This document shows positions 51,001 to 63,350 of a stretch of DNA of 64,000 bases, piece by piece. The first letter of the stretch is position 1. Every line of letters begins with the position of its first letter. The notes below the pieces were generated by a model that was given only the letters and a program-made list of their open reading frames with translations, made no database searches and had not been told where the DNA came from. The position numbers were made by a program, and so were the translations under genes. The DNA is taken from positions 2,542,001 to 2,606,000 of the forward strand of contig JAXDDX010000043.1 of assembly GCA_034670405.1 (NCBI GenBank), written 5' to 3'. Origin of the DNA: Hoplostethus atlanticus (lineage: Eukaryota; Chordata; Actinopteri; Trachichthyiformes; Trachichthyidae).

Positions 51001-54000
51001 CATTATTCAGCATATTTCTCATGTGTTCTCGGAAGTCAGTAGCAACTGATTAGGTAATACAATTGAAAAGTAAAACGTTTTGTAACATATTGTAACTGAT
51101 GAAAGTTTCTCAAGAGGGAACCTCTCAGGCAATGTCTTTTCAATATCCTACTCATGTCATATTGTGCTATGTGTATGGCAGTGTTGCACTTTGTGCTCAT
51201 CAGTCATGTTTATGGTCACTGTTGCACTCACAAATTGACGTGTGTTCAAAACACAGAATGGCTTTTACATCAGCTGGATTTGTGGAGTTAAAGAAACTCT
51301 AACTTGAAGTTAAAACAGAAAAATCGTGTCAAGAGCTAAGCTAAAGTCATGGAACCACAGACCCTTAAACTGTAGGTTTGATAGTATATACTGGAACAGA
51401 CAAACTCAGACAAACTCAATCAAGAACAGCCTGTCTCATAATGTCGAGGTATAAAGGAAAGTCTGTGGCTTGTAGACATCGCTATGGCAAGAATTTCCTT
51501 CCCTGACAATCAGTCGTCACGCCCATCAACAGACTAATAGAAAGAGTGAGAGTGGTTTGGATCTGATCGCCCTCAATGCTGACCTGCTCGTTCTTCAGTC
51601 CGTGGCTGAGGATGTTGTTCATGTCCTTGTGGAGCCGCTGCAGGCCACCGTAGCGCGACCACACATTGGGGTTGTTGGTGGACACCAGGCCCTCCACCGT
51701 GGTCTTCAGGCTGGACAACAGCTTCCAGTGCTCCCTCCTAGGAGGAAGAGGAGGCAGAGGGAAGGAGGAAGGCAGGTGGAGGGAGGGGGAGGAAGTTGAG
51801 GAGTGAAGAGAGAGGTGAAACAGTAGTGGCGTTAGCACTGTGGTGGCTCGAATCTTATGTCGCACAACCAAAAATACTTTAGCGGGAATAGAGAAACCTT
51901 TCTTCAACAGTTAAAGTGGTAATCCGCAAGATTGTTAATTGTTTTTTTGTTTTGGTGACCTCTTTGGTGCTAAGCTCTCGTTGCTGTGATGTTTCTGCAC
52001 TGCACTTCCCAGAGATCACTTGTCAATCAATCAGTGTGTCCAGTACTGTGACGTCTTTTTCCTCGGATTTTTTGTTGATGGTGGCTATCGCTACTCATGC
52101 TAACTACCCAGTTCTTCTTCTGTTTATTGCAAACAAACCGGAAACATAAAACATAAAGCAGGTTGGATCACTGTTGTGTTATAGCAATCAGGTTGAGAGT
52201 AGCAAAACAGACATTTAATTATATGAAAATGCCAGATTATCACTTTAACATTTGGCAACTGGCTGACCGGCAGCACAGCACAAATTAACCAGAGTGAACA
52301 GCAATTATTCTGAGCTCGGTGACTCACTGTGGCGCTGCTGACCATCACTAAATGTCTTACTCCTCACTCCTTACACACATTGACAAGCAGAATATTTGGA
52401 AAGCACAAGCAGAACTTTATCGTTGTTAGCCTCATTTACAATACGTGACTGCATGGGAGAGCAAAAGCAACAGCTGATTTAGGCCAATTTGCCATGTACT
52501 CTATGTAACTACTAAACAGGTCTGTATATGGTCTGATATAGAAAGAATCCAAGGACTCAAACTTTATCTTTAGGATGAAAAGTTGTTCCAACCAAAATGT
52601 CTGATATGAAACAAAATGAGACATGGCCACATTCCCTCAGAGCCATAAAGTGCAAGCTCACATCCAGGACTTCCTCTTTTTTTCCCCTCAAGTCAGCAGT
52701 GTATTGAAACTTAATGCTACTGAGGCACAGCAGCACAGTAAGAGACACAAACACCCTCCTTCTTTGGAGGTACCAATACCTGAGGGTGCATGCCACGAGT
52801 TTTATAAACATAGTAAGTGGTTGTTGCCTCCATTGTATTTGTAGATCTCAAGATAATTCCTCAAATATCAATTCAATTCACACCAAAATAGATCAAGTAG
52901 AATCTGATGAGTCTCTGGAATGCTTTGAAGGTCCAAAAACGAATCATGTGGGGAATCTCATAGAGCCACCAAGCCTTTGGGCAGGCCTGATTTAGACAAT
53001 GAAGCCTACAATTTAACTAACATACAATTCCCAATTTTCTAATAAACTCAAAATGGACATTTCAGTGAATAACAAAGAATTGGAGGAGGATAATGTCTGG
53101 TTGGGGAAAAGTGAGGCCATGAAATAAAGGTTAACAACAATTATGAACAACACAACAAGCCTTTTCTAAAGAGAGCAGCACCGTCACAAGTTCAGCTTTA
53201 ATCAAATCACATCACGAAACCTGGAGAAAACAAGGCTGAACTTCTCCTCATAGAAGAGAGAAAGGTGCATTTACACAACAAGAGGAGTGTGTGTGTGTTT
53301 GTTTGTACAGAGGGACAACATTCCACATGGATCACACAGGTTGAGATTAAGGATTAACTTTTTAACACACTCTCTCTCTCTCTCTCTGTACTACTAGAGG
53401 AGCCAGAAATGAAAGTAACTAGTCCCAGCCTCCAGACAAAACTCTTCACACTATCTGAGCTACAGAGAGCATGTTAAAATGATCTAGGTGTTAGCCCAGG
53501 TCTAATCCTGTAGCCAAATTCAGATCCTTGTCCTGTCTTCTGATCAAAATACCAATATTAAACCTTGCATCTACTGGCATAACAAGGCAGGGGTTTCTGC
53601 AGCTCAACAGAGTAACACCTGTTAGTATATATGCCTAGTGTCTACTTCTGGAAGGTCATTAACAGTCTCTTGTAGCATTATGCTGAAAATTGTGTCAACT
53701 TGATACAATTTATTATAGGATACACTTTTCAAACAAATACACTATGTCAAGTTTGAATGCGTGCAAATTATAGAACATTTTCAAGAGCTCCATCTTGCTA
53801 AATCATCTTCAAAACCCAATTATGAGCTTTAAATGATTATCGACTACAAGCCTGTTAAACACACCCAACTGTCAGTTGCTAGCTAGCCGTAGAGCTGACA
53901 GTGGTTAGCACGAAGCTAAGAGTTGGCTAACGATTAATAGGAACGTTAGTTATGTCCACCGTGTTGCCAGCCTTTTGGTAAATACCAAATAACTATATAA

Positions 54001-54382
54001 ATCTGGTTGGTTGAGGAAGAAGCATCGGTTCGGAAAGTGACAAGCTCCATAAGAAACGTTAGCTCATAATGTCAAAAGTTTGACATGTCAGGTTTGCTAA
54101 CTAACATTAGCTTTCAGCAGTCTAACGTCAGCAAACCACCACGACGGTTCTTCTAGCAGCTAGCTAGCTGTGTCCGCAAATTATCTAGTTTAGTAAGGGC
54201 TCCTTATCAACTACCTAGCATTTATTTTGCATTCGTGTTTTCTCTTTGAGACACTTGCTAGTTTGATGAACACTGATCCGTTAGCCATAGCTTAGCTAGC
54301 CGGGCCAGCCCCACTACGCTCCCCAGGCCCAGCCTCTCACTCACCTGCGTTCCACCGCTTCTCCCTCCGCCGTGATCTCCAT
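31903..54382 (-). CDS. rubcn: Rubicon (RUN domain Beclin-1-interacting, Cys-rich)
   Basis: Complete gene of 21 coding exons, 2868 nt, 955 residues (human about 972). Rubicon negatively regulates autophagosome maturation and endocytic transport through the UVRAG-Beclin1-VPS34 complex and Rab7. Exons 5'->3' (high to low): 54382-54345, 51737-51584, 50897-50814, 48519-48360, 48125-48019, 47365-47140, 46927-46514, 45009-44914, 44349-44234, 43720-43522, 42979-42872, 41511-41437, 39286-39226, 38856-38724, 38352-38207, 37910-37846, 37656-37418, 36789-36728, 36489-36336, 35285-35192, 32039-31903. All phases close. It begins [19 protein letters not shown] and ends at TAG 31905-31903. Family hallmarks are [40 protein letters not shown], [19 protein letters not shown] and [11 protein letters not shown]. 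Confidence 0.97.
32871..33000. mobile_element. Degenerate hAT-type MITE, same family as 47562
   Basis: Ends are CCCCTCTAAGCCAGTGGTGT and ACACCACTTAGAGGG (inverted). The interior AACACACCTTCAACCAGAGA and GAATGAAAACCTGCATAC match the reverse strand of the element at 47562-47768. No clean target duplication is visible. It lies in the last intron of rubcn. Confidence 0.6.
33978..35191 (-). CDS. Repeat-bearing open frame in the last rubcn intron (candidate alternative C-terminus)
   Basis: Directly beyond the donor of the penultimate rubcn exon, the same frame stays open for about 404 codons to TAG at 33978-33980. I do not recognise the protein. It is rich in Glu and Lys and has five copies of a motif: [16 protein letters not shown] (about 35108-35061), [18 protein letters not shown] (34904-34851), [19 protein letters not shown] (34685-34629), [18 protein letters not shown] (34541-34488) and a weaker [18 protein letters not shown] (34268-34218), joined by acidic linkers. 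Where residues agree between copies, codons often differ at the third base, which suggests selection on the protein. If the donor is ignored, Rubicon would gain this tail and lose its last zinc cluster half ([14 protein letters not shown]). A cassette exon or a nested transcript are alternatives. Confidence 0.6.
35286..36335. other. rubcn intron, no element recognised
   Basis: Intron between the exons at 36489-36336 and 35285-35192. No repeat with clear ends or additional exon is visible. Confidence 0.6.
36672..36721. repeat. (AC)n microsatellite abutting a splice donor
   Basis: Read on the - strand this is (GT)n beginning about 6 bases after the GTAAGC donor of the rubcn exon 36789-36728. 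Confidence 0.95.
38688..38723. repeat. GT/CA-rich tract abutting a splice donor
   Basis: On the - strand the donor of rubcn exon 38856-38724 reads GTACACACACTCACACACAC, so the imperfect CA repeat includes the donor itself. Confidence 0.85.
39287..41436. other. rubcn intron with degenerate interspersed repeats
   Basis: 2.15 kb intron. Bases 39390-39455 and 40670-40730 share a motif (GGTGTTAATTTCCCAC near CCAGC/TTGGCT), and 39560-39600 (GTTGTGTGTCC...AAACCTGAAAAA) resembles 50750-50790. These are fragments of an unnamed interspersed repeat. No exon is recognised. Confidence 0.45.
47562..47768. mobile_element. hAT-type MITE with perfect target duplication
   Basis: A 207-base near-palindromic element starting CAGGGGTGTCGAA and ending TTTGACACCCCTG, flanked by the exact 8-bp duplication CTCTAGAG at 47554-47561 and 47769-47776. 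The arms are long (GAGAGTATGCAGGTTTTC pairs with GAAAACCTGCATACTCTC). It is non-coding and lies in a rubcn intron. The intact duplication suggests a fairly recent insertion. Confidence 0.92.
47966..48012. repeat. (GT)n microsatellite next to a splice donor
   Basis: On the - strand this is (CA)n starting about 6 bases after the GTGGGC donor of the RUN-domain exon 48125-48019. Confidence 0.95.
48655..48930 (+). repeat. Dispersed repeat family 1, copy 2
   Basis: In a rubcn intron. Contains the unexpanded form of the unit that became the 15-bp minisatellite in copy 1, and ends in CACTTCCTGTGTGCC, also seen in copy 4 (CACTTCCTGTGCGC). Confidence 0.65.
49453..49600. repeat. Fragment of a hAT-like interspersed repeat
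   Basis: GGCTACGTCCACACTAAGCC, GTTTAAATTTGAAAAC and CCCGTCCACACTAGGGCGGC are typical of abundant fish hAT-derived repeats. Neither end nor a duplication is clear. It lies in the rubcn intron between exons 3 and 4. Confidence 0.5.
50436..50626. mobile_element. Tc1/mariner deletion derivative (MITE)
   Basis: The left end TACACTCCCCGGCCACTTTA continues TTAGGTAC; the right end is GTACCTAATAAAGTGAGTGTA. These are the terminal inverted repeats of a common fish Tc1-like element with TA ends. The right end has lost the GGCC segment. The transposase is absent, leaving about 190 bases from both element ends. Confidence 0.8.
51738..54344. other. rubcn intron 1
   Basis: 2.6 kb first intron. Contains dispersed repeat family 1 copy 3 (51925-52170) and a short (CT)n tract (53371-53387). 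Otherwise nothing is recognised. Confidence 0.6.
51925..52170 (+). repeat. Dispersed repeat family 1, copy 3
   Basis: Shares CCAGAGATCACTTGTCAATC, CAGTACTGTGACGTC and GGTGGCTATCGCTAC with the other copies but has an internal deletion where copies 1, 2 and 4 keep the GAGTTTCTGTAGGT stretch. Confidence 0.6.
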
Positions 54383-54620
54383 GTCCTGCGGGGGAAACCG
54401 AATAACGTACAAGCTACCAGCTTCCCCCCTAATCCCTGCTGTTTAGTAAAACGCAGTTTGTATCAGGGTTGCTTGCATGAGCTACGTGGATTCCCTGAAG
54501 TCCGGCATCTCCACACTGCCTGTCAGGGTTAGAATCGCGTTAGGAATCAAAACAGTGGCGGCAGCCGCATGACCTGCTAGCATCAGTGGGTGGAGATGCT
54601 GTGCTCGGCCCACTTTTTAC
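54383..54620 (-). promoter_or_regulatory. rubcn: Probable rubcn promoter / 5' UTR
   Basis: Sequence upstream of the rubcn start codon (54382-54380, context GGACATGG) is relatively rich in C, G and CpG compared with the AT-rich surroundings. No TATA box is obvious. Assigned by position and composition only. Confidence 0.4.
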
Positions 54621-57600
54621 CCCGTAATCATGCTTTTACACATTTCACTTTGAGGAAGAACCTTAGTCCCCTTGTTTTGATTTGAGTTGTTTTGATTATT
54701 AATCAGACGGCTTTCCGGTCCACATGTATGACTATGATAGTATTGTTGAGATTGCTAGTGAATAAGACCTTTCTAGAGAAACCCTGCCCATGCGCCCGTG
54801 TACATTCAGAATGAACCCTTGACAGTGCTGCCACCTGCTGTTTGAAAATGATACTGTAACCATGACCCCTGATGCCTCCTGCCCCTATCGCTGCGCGCGC
54901 ACATACATTTTATTTTATTTATTTTATTGTAATATCGGTTGTGTTTTTCCAATATTGGAAAACAATATGTAATAATTAAAATAGAAAATAATTTCCAAGC
55001 ATGAAATATCACCTACCACTTTTGTTCTATTAAAGTTGCAAGTAATGTCTGCTGTAGGTCTAGGACATAACAGAAATACAGAATAAAGACTACTCTCTCC
55101 ACCTTAGTAATAACATTTATTTAATGTCTTTATTTCTGTGCCAAATGTCATATAACAGTCAAGGATCCTTAAATAACCGTGTTAAGTTACAGATCTCATA
55201 AATATGTGTGTCTTGTCATCCACAGTCAAGTTGTCAAACATGCCCACATGATGGCACCACAGCCCTACAATGTAATTACATTTACTCCAGTTACTGTAAT
55301 TAAGTAGTTTTCTTGTGTACTTGTACTTTATTGAGTATTTTTGGAAGTCAGTAACTTTACTTTTACTTTACTGTCACTTCTACCTGGATGGGATATGTTA
55401 GTACTCTTTCCACTCCTGGTAAATTTCCCTTACCATTTCCAAAGTGCTCTTACTGTATATATTGTGTTGTTTTTTTTATATAAGAGCTCTTACTGTAATT
55501 ACTGTAATACTGTAAATATTGTGTTGTTTTTTTTTACTGTAAATACTGTGTACTGTTGCCCTTTTGCACATTCCCGTTGAGCATTGCCACTTTTCATTTC
55601 ACTACACACCCCGTGTGTGTATGTGACAAATAAAGTTCTTGAATCTTGAATCTTGAAATATGAACTCTCTTCAGCCAGTTGATGTTAATCAGCTTTAACA
55701 CTTGATGGCGCTGGTAGTGTAAGTGCACAGTGTCACTGTACACAGTACAGTTATCAGGGCCACTCAGCTTTAGGTGTGGCTGTGGGCAGCTCAGTGGTGA
55801 GTAATTGTCCTTGCATAATACTCACACAGAGAGACATGCACATGCACTTGCACACGCGCACACACACACACACACACACACACGTACACACAGTGTGGGC
55901 TGGACCCATAAAGCATAAGACTTCCTTCCCCTGTGCAGTGTGACATTCAACTGGGAAAATATGTGACTGGAGATTCTTGTGATACTGGTGATGCTGACCA
56001 GAGGATTACAAAACCAGTATTAGTGAATGTGTTGCAGAGAAAGGAGTGTTTTCATCCACTCACTATTAATGTGTTGTAACGCAAATCTCAGGAACTTGCT
56101 CATAAATAGACAAAATGCTGAAACCAAACGTGTACCTCATCTTGATGAGTCGTATTTTCACCATAGTTTTTCATTGTATTTCAAAATGCACAGGTTACAT
56201 ACCTGAACTGCATTGTGCTGCAATACAAGCAGATCATCGCCACACAAACATCAGAAAATGAGGTTCACTTGACCATACATTAACCATACAGTCATAACCA
56301 TACAACAAAATACTGATACTGATATTTTTAGATCAAAGCTGAATTTTATTCTTAGCAGGGTGGAGAATCCTCTGAAACAACGTAAACTATTCTTATAATC
56401 ATCCTCAAAACATCAATCTCATTTAATTTAATATCATCAATACATTTTCCCACTGATATAATTCATACACTTTTCAACCCATAATGAGTTTTTGAAGGCT
56501 GAAACCAATATTTTTCATGTTATTAACTATACAAAGTATTCAACCCCCTCATTGTTTCCTCACATTGTATTTATTATGTCATACACTCAAAGTGTACTCA
56601 TAATCCAGGTATGAGGGTCCTATTAATTCAAGTGTCACTTCACAGCGTACAGCACTGAGATTCAGGACAAGCTGAACATCAAGCGGTGGGAAGATGAAAT
56701 GTTGGTTTTGCTGTAAAACCGCAGTCTGTGCCTTGCATTCACCCGGGCAGGATTTGCTCACAGTGACGTATGAAACACGCCCAGCCCATGCCAGAGCTTT
56801 CTATGATCTAGACGTGACTCAGCTAAGGGGCCTGTCACGGCCTGACCACACATGACAGCTTGAAACTAGGTTAACGGGAGGATCTGGGCATGTCGAGGCA
56901 TTAAACAGAGGTAATCAGTCATATAAAGAGGCATTGTCTGAAAGGGAAATCAGGAGTATCCAATAACCAGTTTTTATTATTGTTATATACAGTATATATG
57001 TTTTAATCTGTTCTAAGAAACTGCAGTCTGCAGTAGTGCATGCATGTACTGTATCTGTCCCAGCAACAACACATTCCTTATTTTGCTCTGTGTAATATTG
57101 AAGGTCTCTTAACAACTGGTTCCCGTATTAGAAACAAAATGGTTTGTGGTGTCATATTGACTTACAGCTCTACAATTAACTGGAGCTCAAGCATAACATG
57201 ACACTCACTTGGATGTAAAAGTTCACACAAACATGCTGTGAGTCCAACTTGTCAGTCTGATGCATTTTCAGTGGAGCAGCTCCTGGTTCCAGGTGGGTTA
57301 ACCTCTGACCTCCAGTTGGTGATCACCATGAAGCAAAACAACTACCAAAATAACAAAAACAATCCATTTATCCTTTTATCCTTAAAAGACTCTATTCTAA
57401 CTTACACCAGTTTGATGCTGCTTAGGATGATCAAAACTATGAATATATGGCCTAAAAAGTAAAGTAAAAGTAAAAATGTACTGATCGATCACTCCTAGCC
57501 CGTGACCACATTCTTCAATAGAGAGAAAAACCTCGCTAATAAGATTCCACACATCATTAAACAGAAATCAGATCAGTTGTAAATCTAACGCTGGCCAAAA

Positions 57601-59780
57601 TTCAAAGATACAAAGACAAAATGTACCAAAATAAATGTGCTCGCTCTTTCTTTCAACCCCAAATTAAATTTGATCAGATCACATTTAACTTTGTAAATCT
57701 GCTAAAGGGGAATTGGATTTACATGGTGACGTAGAAACCAGCGATCCATGAGACAGAGCGCTGGCCAACCTGTAAACATCTGAAACGCTCAGGGGAAGGG
57801 TCGAGGAAATGACCGCTTAGCGGGACAGGATGGAGGGGATGTAGATGGACCCATTCGTCATTATTATGGACCAGCAGCACAAGTCTTCCATTCATTATGG
57901 CTGAACGCTGCTCTGTTACTGTGTAAAACATTATGTAACTGTCAGAAAAACCACAACTCACCAACTGTGTCTCGGATTTAGAGTTAACATGAGAATGGAC
58001 ATGCTTCTCCTTTCCCAGCATCCCAGGCGCAGGAAGTTGTTGATGTTGTCGCAATTTCTATCTGTGGCTGACTGAGGTCAATTAAGGTCATAGATCATTG
58101 AATGCCTCCTTAATGTTTGTTTTTTTGGTGAAAATACATCTGATTTTTGTCCATATCAGCAGTGTGTGATGCCGATTTTTTCTTTTTTTCATGATTTCAT
58201 AATAACATCCATGGTGAAGTGAAGTGAATCCCGGGCCAAGGTCCTTTCATCGCAGACACAGAGGACCTGTCATTATAACACACAGAGCCACTTTGTCTCT
58301 GTTGAAAAGCACGTCTGACATGCAGTTTGGTTCAGGACGTGACAGACGTGTCAGAGCCCAACAGCGCTTTGAGGTCCCAGGTAACTCCAACAAAAACAAA
58401 TGGATGACAGGTGTGGCAACTGACTGAGTCACAATGAGGTATTTCCTCTGACATTTACGTAACTGTTTGTGTTGCATTATTAGTAATAAAAACCTTGTTC
58501 GTTCGTACGGCGCTTTTCTAAAACAAAGTTTAGAAACAGCTTCACAACCAAGACAAACAGAAGACTAAGCAAGGTTACGCAATAGAGGATCCAGTGCTCT
58601 AAAAGATAATGATAATATACTACTACTATTACTACTAGTACTACTACTATTACTACTACTGCGACTACTGCTACTAACAACAATATTTTTTTATTACTTT
58701 CAGAACAGAGCTATGTTACAATACAATAACAAATAAAAGTCTGCAAGAGGAACAATAAAAATGCCAGCCATTAATTTATAACAGGGTTACTGAAGAATAA
58801 AACAATGTGAAGAGGTCAAATTAAACTTGTTTCAGGAAGTGATTTAAAAAATGCCAAAAATTTTCAGCCAGGCCGTGCCAAAGCCTGGAGGCCCAGTTGG
58901 CACATAAGGCCTGTAGTTATATTGTTGTTGTATTACATTGTGAGTTTTGGCTTCCGGTATTATTTTGCACTCACACTGCTGAAGTTGCCACCATCTTACT
59001 GCTGCTTTTAACATCAAGGATCATATTGGAAACACGGGACCTTAATGTGTCATCCTTGACCACGGCGTTGGGATTAGATACTACCTTCAATAAAATGGCG
59101 ATACTTTTCAAGAAATTAGACTGGAAATTAAGGATTTGGTTGCTGGATAATAAATTCTGAGCTGCATAATGTGCATGGAGCAATATAGGAAGGATGTGGT
59201 CCGCAGGCCTTATATCGCCTTTAAAAACACTAGGAAGGACCGTGTAAAGCCAACAAGCTGTCAGCTGAAGATGCTAAATATTACTAATTCCTTGCATGAA
59301 TCATGAAAACCTAACAACACTGGTTTGGACAGGAAGTGGGTCTAAGAAACGTCACCGAGAGACATGTTAGGGATGGGATATTTCCCTTCGACAGCAGTCA
59401 GCTGATGTTGGCTCTGCATTTCTAGCATTAACTCTACAAGGGAAAGATATGAAGCTACATGCCGGGGTTGATTTGAAATTGCCTCAGAGTTTCTGTACAA
59501 GTACTGCTAATTGAGTGAGTGTTCATTTATGTCTTTAATATGTCAGGCAGGTGATGCCTGAGGATCCAGTCAGGTGCTTCTGTGCAGCCCATCTACCTCG
59601 TCTGTCAGAAATGCTTACCAGTTCTGCAAACTTTACTTTGTCTCAAGTGACTAAACAAATTATAAAGAAATTACATAAAAGAAAATGCTCTCAGTACTTC
59701 ATATAATGCATTTTTTATTAGTCTGACATGGTCGCCAAAGGGGAAAATAAAAACACAGAGACTCTGTTAATAAAACAGTA
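54621..59780. other. Gene-poor region between rubcn and tsc22d2
   Basis: About 5 kb with a short (CA)n at 55855-55882 and an ACT-rich microsatellite at 58617-58680. No exon, RNA gene or element with clear ends is recognised on either strand. Confidence 0.5.
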
Positions 59781-59781
59781 A

Positions 59782-61956
59782 TTTATTTCTGACTGAAAAC
59801 TAAAATCGTCCGAACAGCACATTACAAGGGCATTGTTTTAAGATATTTTCTCCAAGGCTCAGTGATCACTTTCATACAGTACACTTGGCATGTACACGGC
59901 ATCTCCTTCAAACAAAAGAAGAAAAAAAAAAAAAAAAAAAACTCTAAAGAGAGAAATAAGCCCATCTACAAAAAGGAAACCAAACTCCGTCCCGTAGAAA
60001 GATGACTGATTGTACAATTACCGACCATTTTGGTTTGGTTCTAAGCCACGACGAAAGAAACCAGCTCGCCTGACGACAGCAGGCGACGGCACAGGAGGCA
60101 CAAAAGACATGTAACACAGACAGGACATCCCATAATATGCTCATACAGAACCGACCGGGTTCAAGCTGGAGTTGTGAAATGTACAATAGTTTTTTGTGTG
60201 TGGTTGTTTTTTTTTTCGTCATCTAGCTGTTTTCTGTTGTAAGCCAAGTACGTGTTGGTGCACTACAATCGAAACCTAAACATTGCGTTCATTAAATACA
60301 TTAAAATCTGCAATGTAACAAACTATTTTCTCTGCTTGTGAAACTCAAATCAGCATTTACATGAAAACAAAAAAAGATGGCTCCTTTTCTGGTTAGTGTG
60401 TTGTGCACTAGACCTTCCCTCCGCCCCACACAATCACTTTCCCTCTCCTCTCCTTTTCCTTCTCTCGACCTTCTCCCTCCACCCGTCTCTTTTCTCTTCC
60501 ATATATTCTCTCCCCCATCGTTCACAGACTGAGAACTTGACAGAACAATAAGAGTGCTGGATAAAAACATGAGGTAAGAAAGTGGTTTGATTATAGATCA
60601 TGCAGAACATGCTAAAAACAGCAACACAAAAATGAAGGGAAGGAGTAGAAAGTAGAAAACAATACATATAGAGTGTGCATTTAAAAAGGAGAAATAAAAA
60701 GACTTACACAGCTTCGCGTCTTTGGTTATAAAGTAGGTCAAAAAGAAATTTCACAGCTTTTCACCCCTCCCTCCCTCCCCCTCAGGCCAAAGAGAAAATA
60801 TGCACAAGTAGGATCCTAAAAGGTCGGGGGAAGTATGGCAATTAATTTCCTTTTCGTTTTGACAAAGAAACTATTGCAAAAGTAAATTAATAGGTTTTCT
60901 TTATCGAAACATCCCGTCACAGATTTCATATCAACAAACAGGCGTCCCTCCTCGCTCTTAATACTTTACACTTTACAAAATGTACATTCAACCTGGATTT
61001 CACCTAATAGAAGTTTTAGTGTTAGCGCTATTTTGTGAGGAGAAAAAAAAAAGATCACAGAACTTATTGCCTACTTGGGATCTACTTGTTGCAATAGACT
61101 ACCGATTGAATACCTGACCGATTCTAACATACCAAAAGACCAAAGAGAAAGTTTTCTTTTTGTTTTGTTTTTTAATAATATAAGTATCTCCGTGACATTG
61201 TTCATTTACATTATGAAAATAGCAGCCCTGAAATAAATAAATGCAAACAGTAAAACTGAACTAATGAAAGTATTATGATTCATGTCAAGGTGTGGTGGCT
61301 CTGGGGAAAACAACACAAGCTCTTGTTGCAGCATGAAACAAGCCAAGGCTCTCAAGCCCCCCCCAACACACACACTCTTCCAGCCCTGGGGTAACATGGG
61401 GTGGGACTGGGGTTGGGGGGCGGGGGTTAGAGAGGACAGTCCAAGGTCCTTCCTGGATGTTTTACGGGACCCTCCTCGCCACCTCTCCCTGCATTCCTCC
61501 GACTTCTTCCTTGTTCCCCCCCCGCCGCCAAACCAAGCTCTCTGCGCCCTACCACACCTCTCCTGCACGGAAAACATACACAGCTCTCACTCTCAACACC
61601 CCCCCCCCCACATCCCCCCCTTTTCAGCCAGCTTCCTTGCAGCCCACCTCGGGGCTGCCCGGGCCAGAAGACTTTTCACAGGATGGTGATTGTCTTAATA
61701 CTGGGGAAGGCCCAGCGTCAGCAGACAGCAGCGCACACTGAAGCATGGCTCTTCACGCAAGTTGAAGACGGGGTGGCGAACGAGGACGACGCTGTTGCTG
61801 TTTTTTTTCTCCACAAACTGAGCATGTCAGACGCAGAGTGGAGCCTTTTTGCTTTAAGGAGCTACGGGGACGGTAGTAGTTGTCTTTTTTTAACAGGGTC
61901 CTCCACTCCAGTCTGTGGGAGGTGTGTGTTTTAAGTGTGTGTAGCGGGGTAGGGGA
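59782..61956 (-). other. tsc22d2: tsc22d2 3' UTR (probable)
   Basis: From the tsc22d2 stop codon the - strand runs about 2.2 kb to AATAAA at 59787-59782, with a second at 59719-59714. The region includes a poly-A/T run at 59923-59940 and no better candidate gene. Long UTRs are usual for this family. Reading frames such as 61206-61577 have no family resemblance. Confidence 0.5.
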
Positions 61957-62895
61957 TCACGCCGAGGTGACATTGGGCTGATGGGGGGAGCTCTGAACGC
62001 CCTCATGGTGAGCCAGGGGGGCGTGTGTGTTGTTGTTGTTGTTGTTGGTGGCGGTGGCGGTGGGGTGCTGCTGCTGCAGGGGCGGCGAGGTGCTGCCGGC
62101 CGGGCTGACCTGGCTGGACAGCTGGCCGAGCTGCTCTGTGTTGGCCAGGGACTTCAGCACGGCGTTCTCGCGCTCCAACACAGAGTTCCTCTCGTACAGC
62201 TCCTTGATCTGCTCCTTCAACACCTCCACCTCCTCGCGCACAGCGTACATCAGGTGGCTCTTCACCAAGTCCTGAGAGGGAGGGGGAGAGGAGAGGGAGG
62301 AGAGGCTGAAATTAGCACACGACAGACTTCGATCCAAAATACTGCTAACCATTTTAACCACTTGAAATGAATCACTGAATGTTTCAAAACACAGACGGTA
62401 TTTTGTCTTAAAATATCTTCTAGCTCGTCTCCATCTGTGGTGCTCAGCTTCCCAGAGATCACCTGTCAATCAAACAGTGTGTCCAGTACTGTTACGTCTT
62501 TTTCCTTGGATTTTCTGTTTATGAAGTTTGAGTTTCTGTAGGTACTGCTCTTTTTGTTGTCATGGTAACTACCACGTTTTTGTCCCAAACAAACCTCAGG
62601 TGCAACGCATCACTTCCTGTGCGCAAAAAGATTTTTCCCCAGAAAGACCTTCCCGATGTAAAAGCGTTCATGAACTTGGTAAATGTTGAATGACTGTGTG
62701 CTTTATGTTCATGTCAGCAGCCATTATCTCCAAGAGACGGTGTCACGTCTGTCCAAACAGACATTGCTCCTGCCTGACTGAACCGTGTGGCCTTTTCTAA
62801 GTGACGTGGTAAACATCGCTGTGTGTAAGTGTGACAAACTCACCATTGCCTGCTCAATCTTGTTATCGATGGCAACCACGCTGGCACCAGATGCA
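61957..62895 (-). CDS. tsc22d2: TSC22 domain family protein 2, last two exons (5' part outside)
   Basis: Two - strand exons, 62895-62843 (53 nt) and 62271-61957 with TGA at 61959-61957. They encode the TSC box and leucine zipper: [16 protein letters not shown], then [20 protein letters not shown] and [20 protein letters not shown]. The family acts as homo- or heterodimeric leucine-zipper regulators in stress and growth signalling. The C-terminal QPNVTSA fits TSC22D2 and not the D1, D3 or D4 endings. Between zipper and terminus is a low-complexity stretch with six Asn encoded by a GTT/AAC microsatellite (62028-62048). The long N-terminal exon, or an alternative short first exon, lies to the right of the window or was not recognised. 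Confidence 0.88.
62415..62640 (+). repeat. Dispersed repeat family 1, copy 4
   Basis: In the last tsc22d2 intron. Carries CCAGAGATCACCTGTCAATC, AACAGTGTGTCCAGTACTG, GAGTTTCTGTAGGT and CACTTCCTGTGCGC, like copies 1 and 2. Confidence 0.65.
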
Positions 62896-63308
62896 CTGTG
62901 GAGAGAAAGGACAGAGTTAGTACACCATGCAGGTCAACCAAATCCACCTGCAGTCTCTCTCACAGTCAAATAACCGTTCCTTGAATTAGTTTCTGTGACA
63001 AATGGAAAATTACCGTCATTGTGAGCGTCCACGTATCACAATTCACTGATAGACCAGAGTTAAAACCATGGCATCTTTTTTTTTTTTTTTTTTTAGACAA
63101 TGCTGCCATTCTTTTTAAAGTCATATCTAACAACAGAAATCTCAGATGGGGTTCCTCCGAACAGAATCTTATCAAACTGGTTTAAAGTGAATCTATTTGG
63201 GTCAAATGTGTGGGAACTCCTGGCATACTTCACTGAAACAGATTACGTTTAAGCCAACAGCAACGTTTCATCTCACAACATGTCTGCACCCGCTCTGGGG
63301 CAAGTACA

Positions 63309-63350
<42 letters not shown>

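Larger units (their letters stand above)
48019..51737 (-). other. rubcn: RUN-domain exons of rubcn
   Basis: Four exons (51737-51584, 50897-50814, 48519-48360, 48125-48019) encode the N-terminal RUN domain, roughly residues 13-181, a helical module used by Rab/Rap effectors. Recognisable blocks are [59 protein letters not shown] and [20 protein letters not shown]. The order and exon boundaries agree with mammalian Rubicon. Confidence 0.92.

Noticed and set aside
61206..61741. Frames of 94-135 codons on both strands
   Set aside because: Lie in the presumed tsc22d2 3' UTR, with no motif or exon structure; explained by C/G-rich runs.
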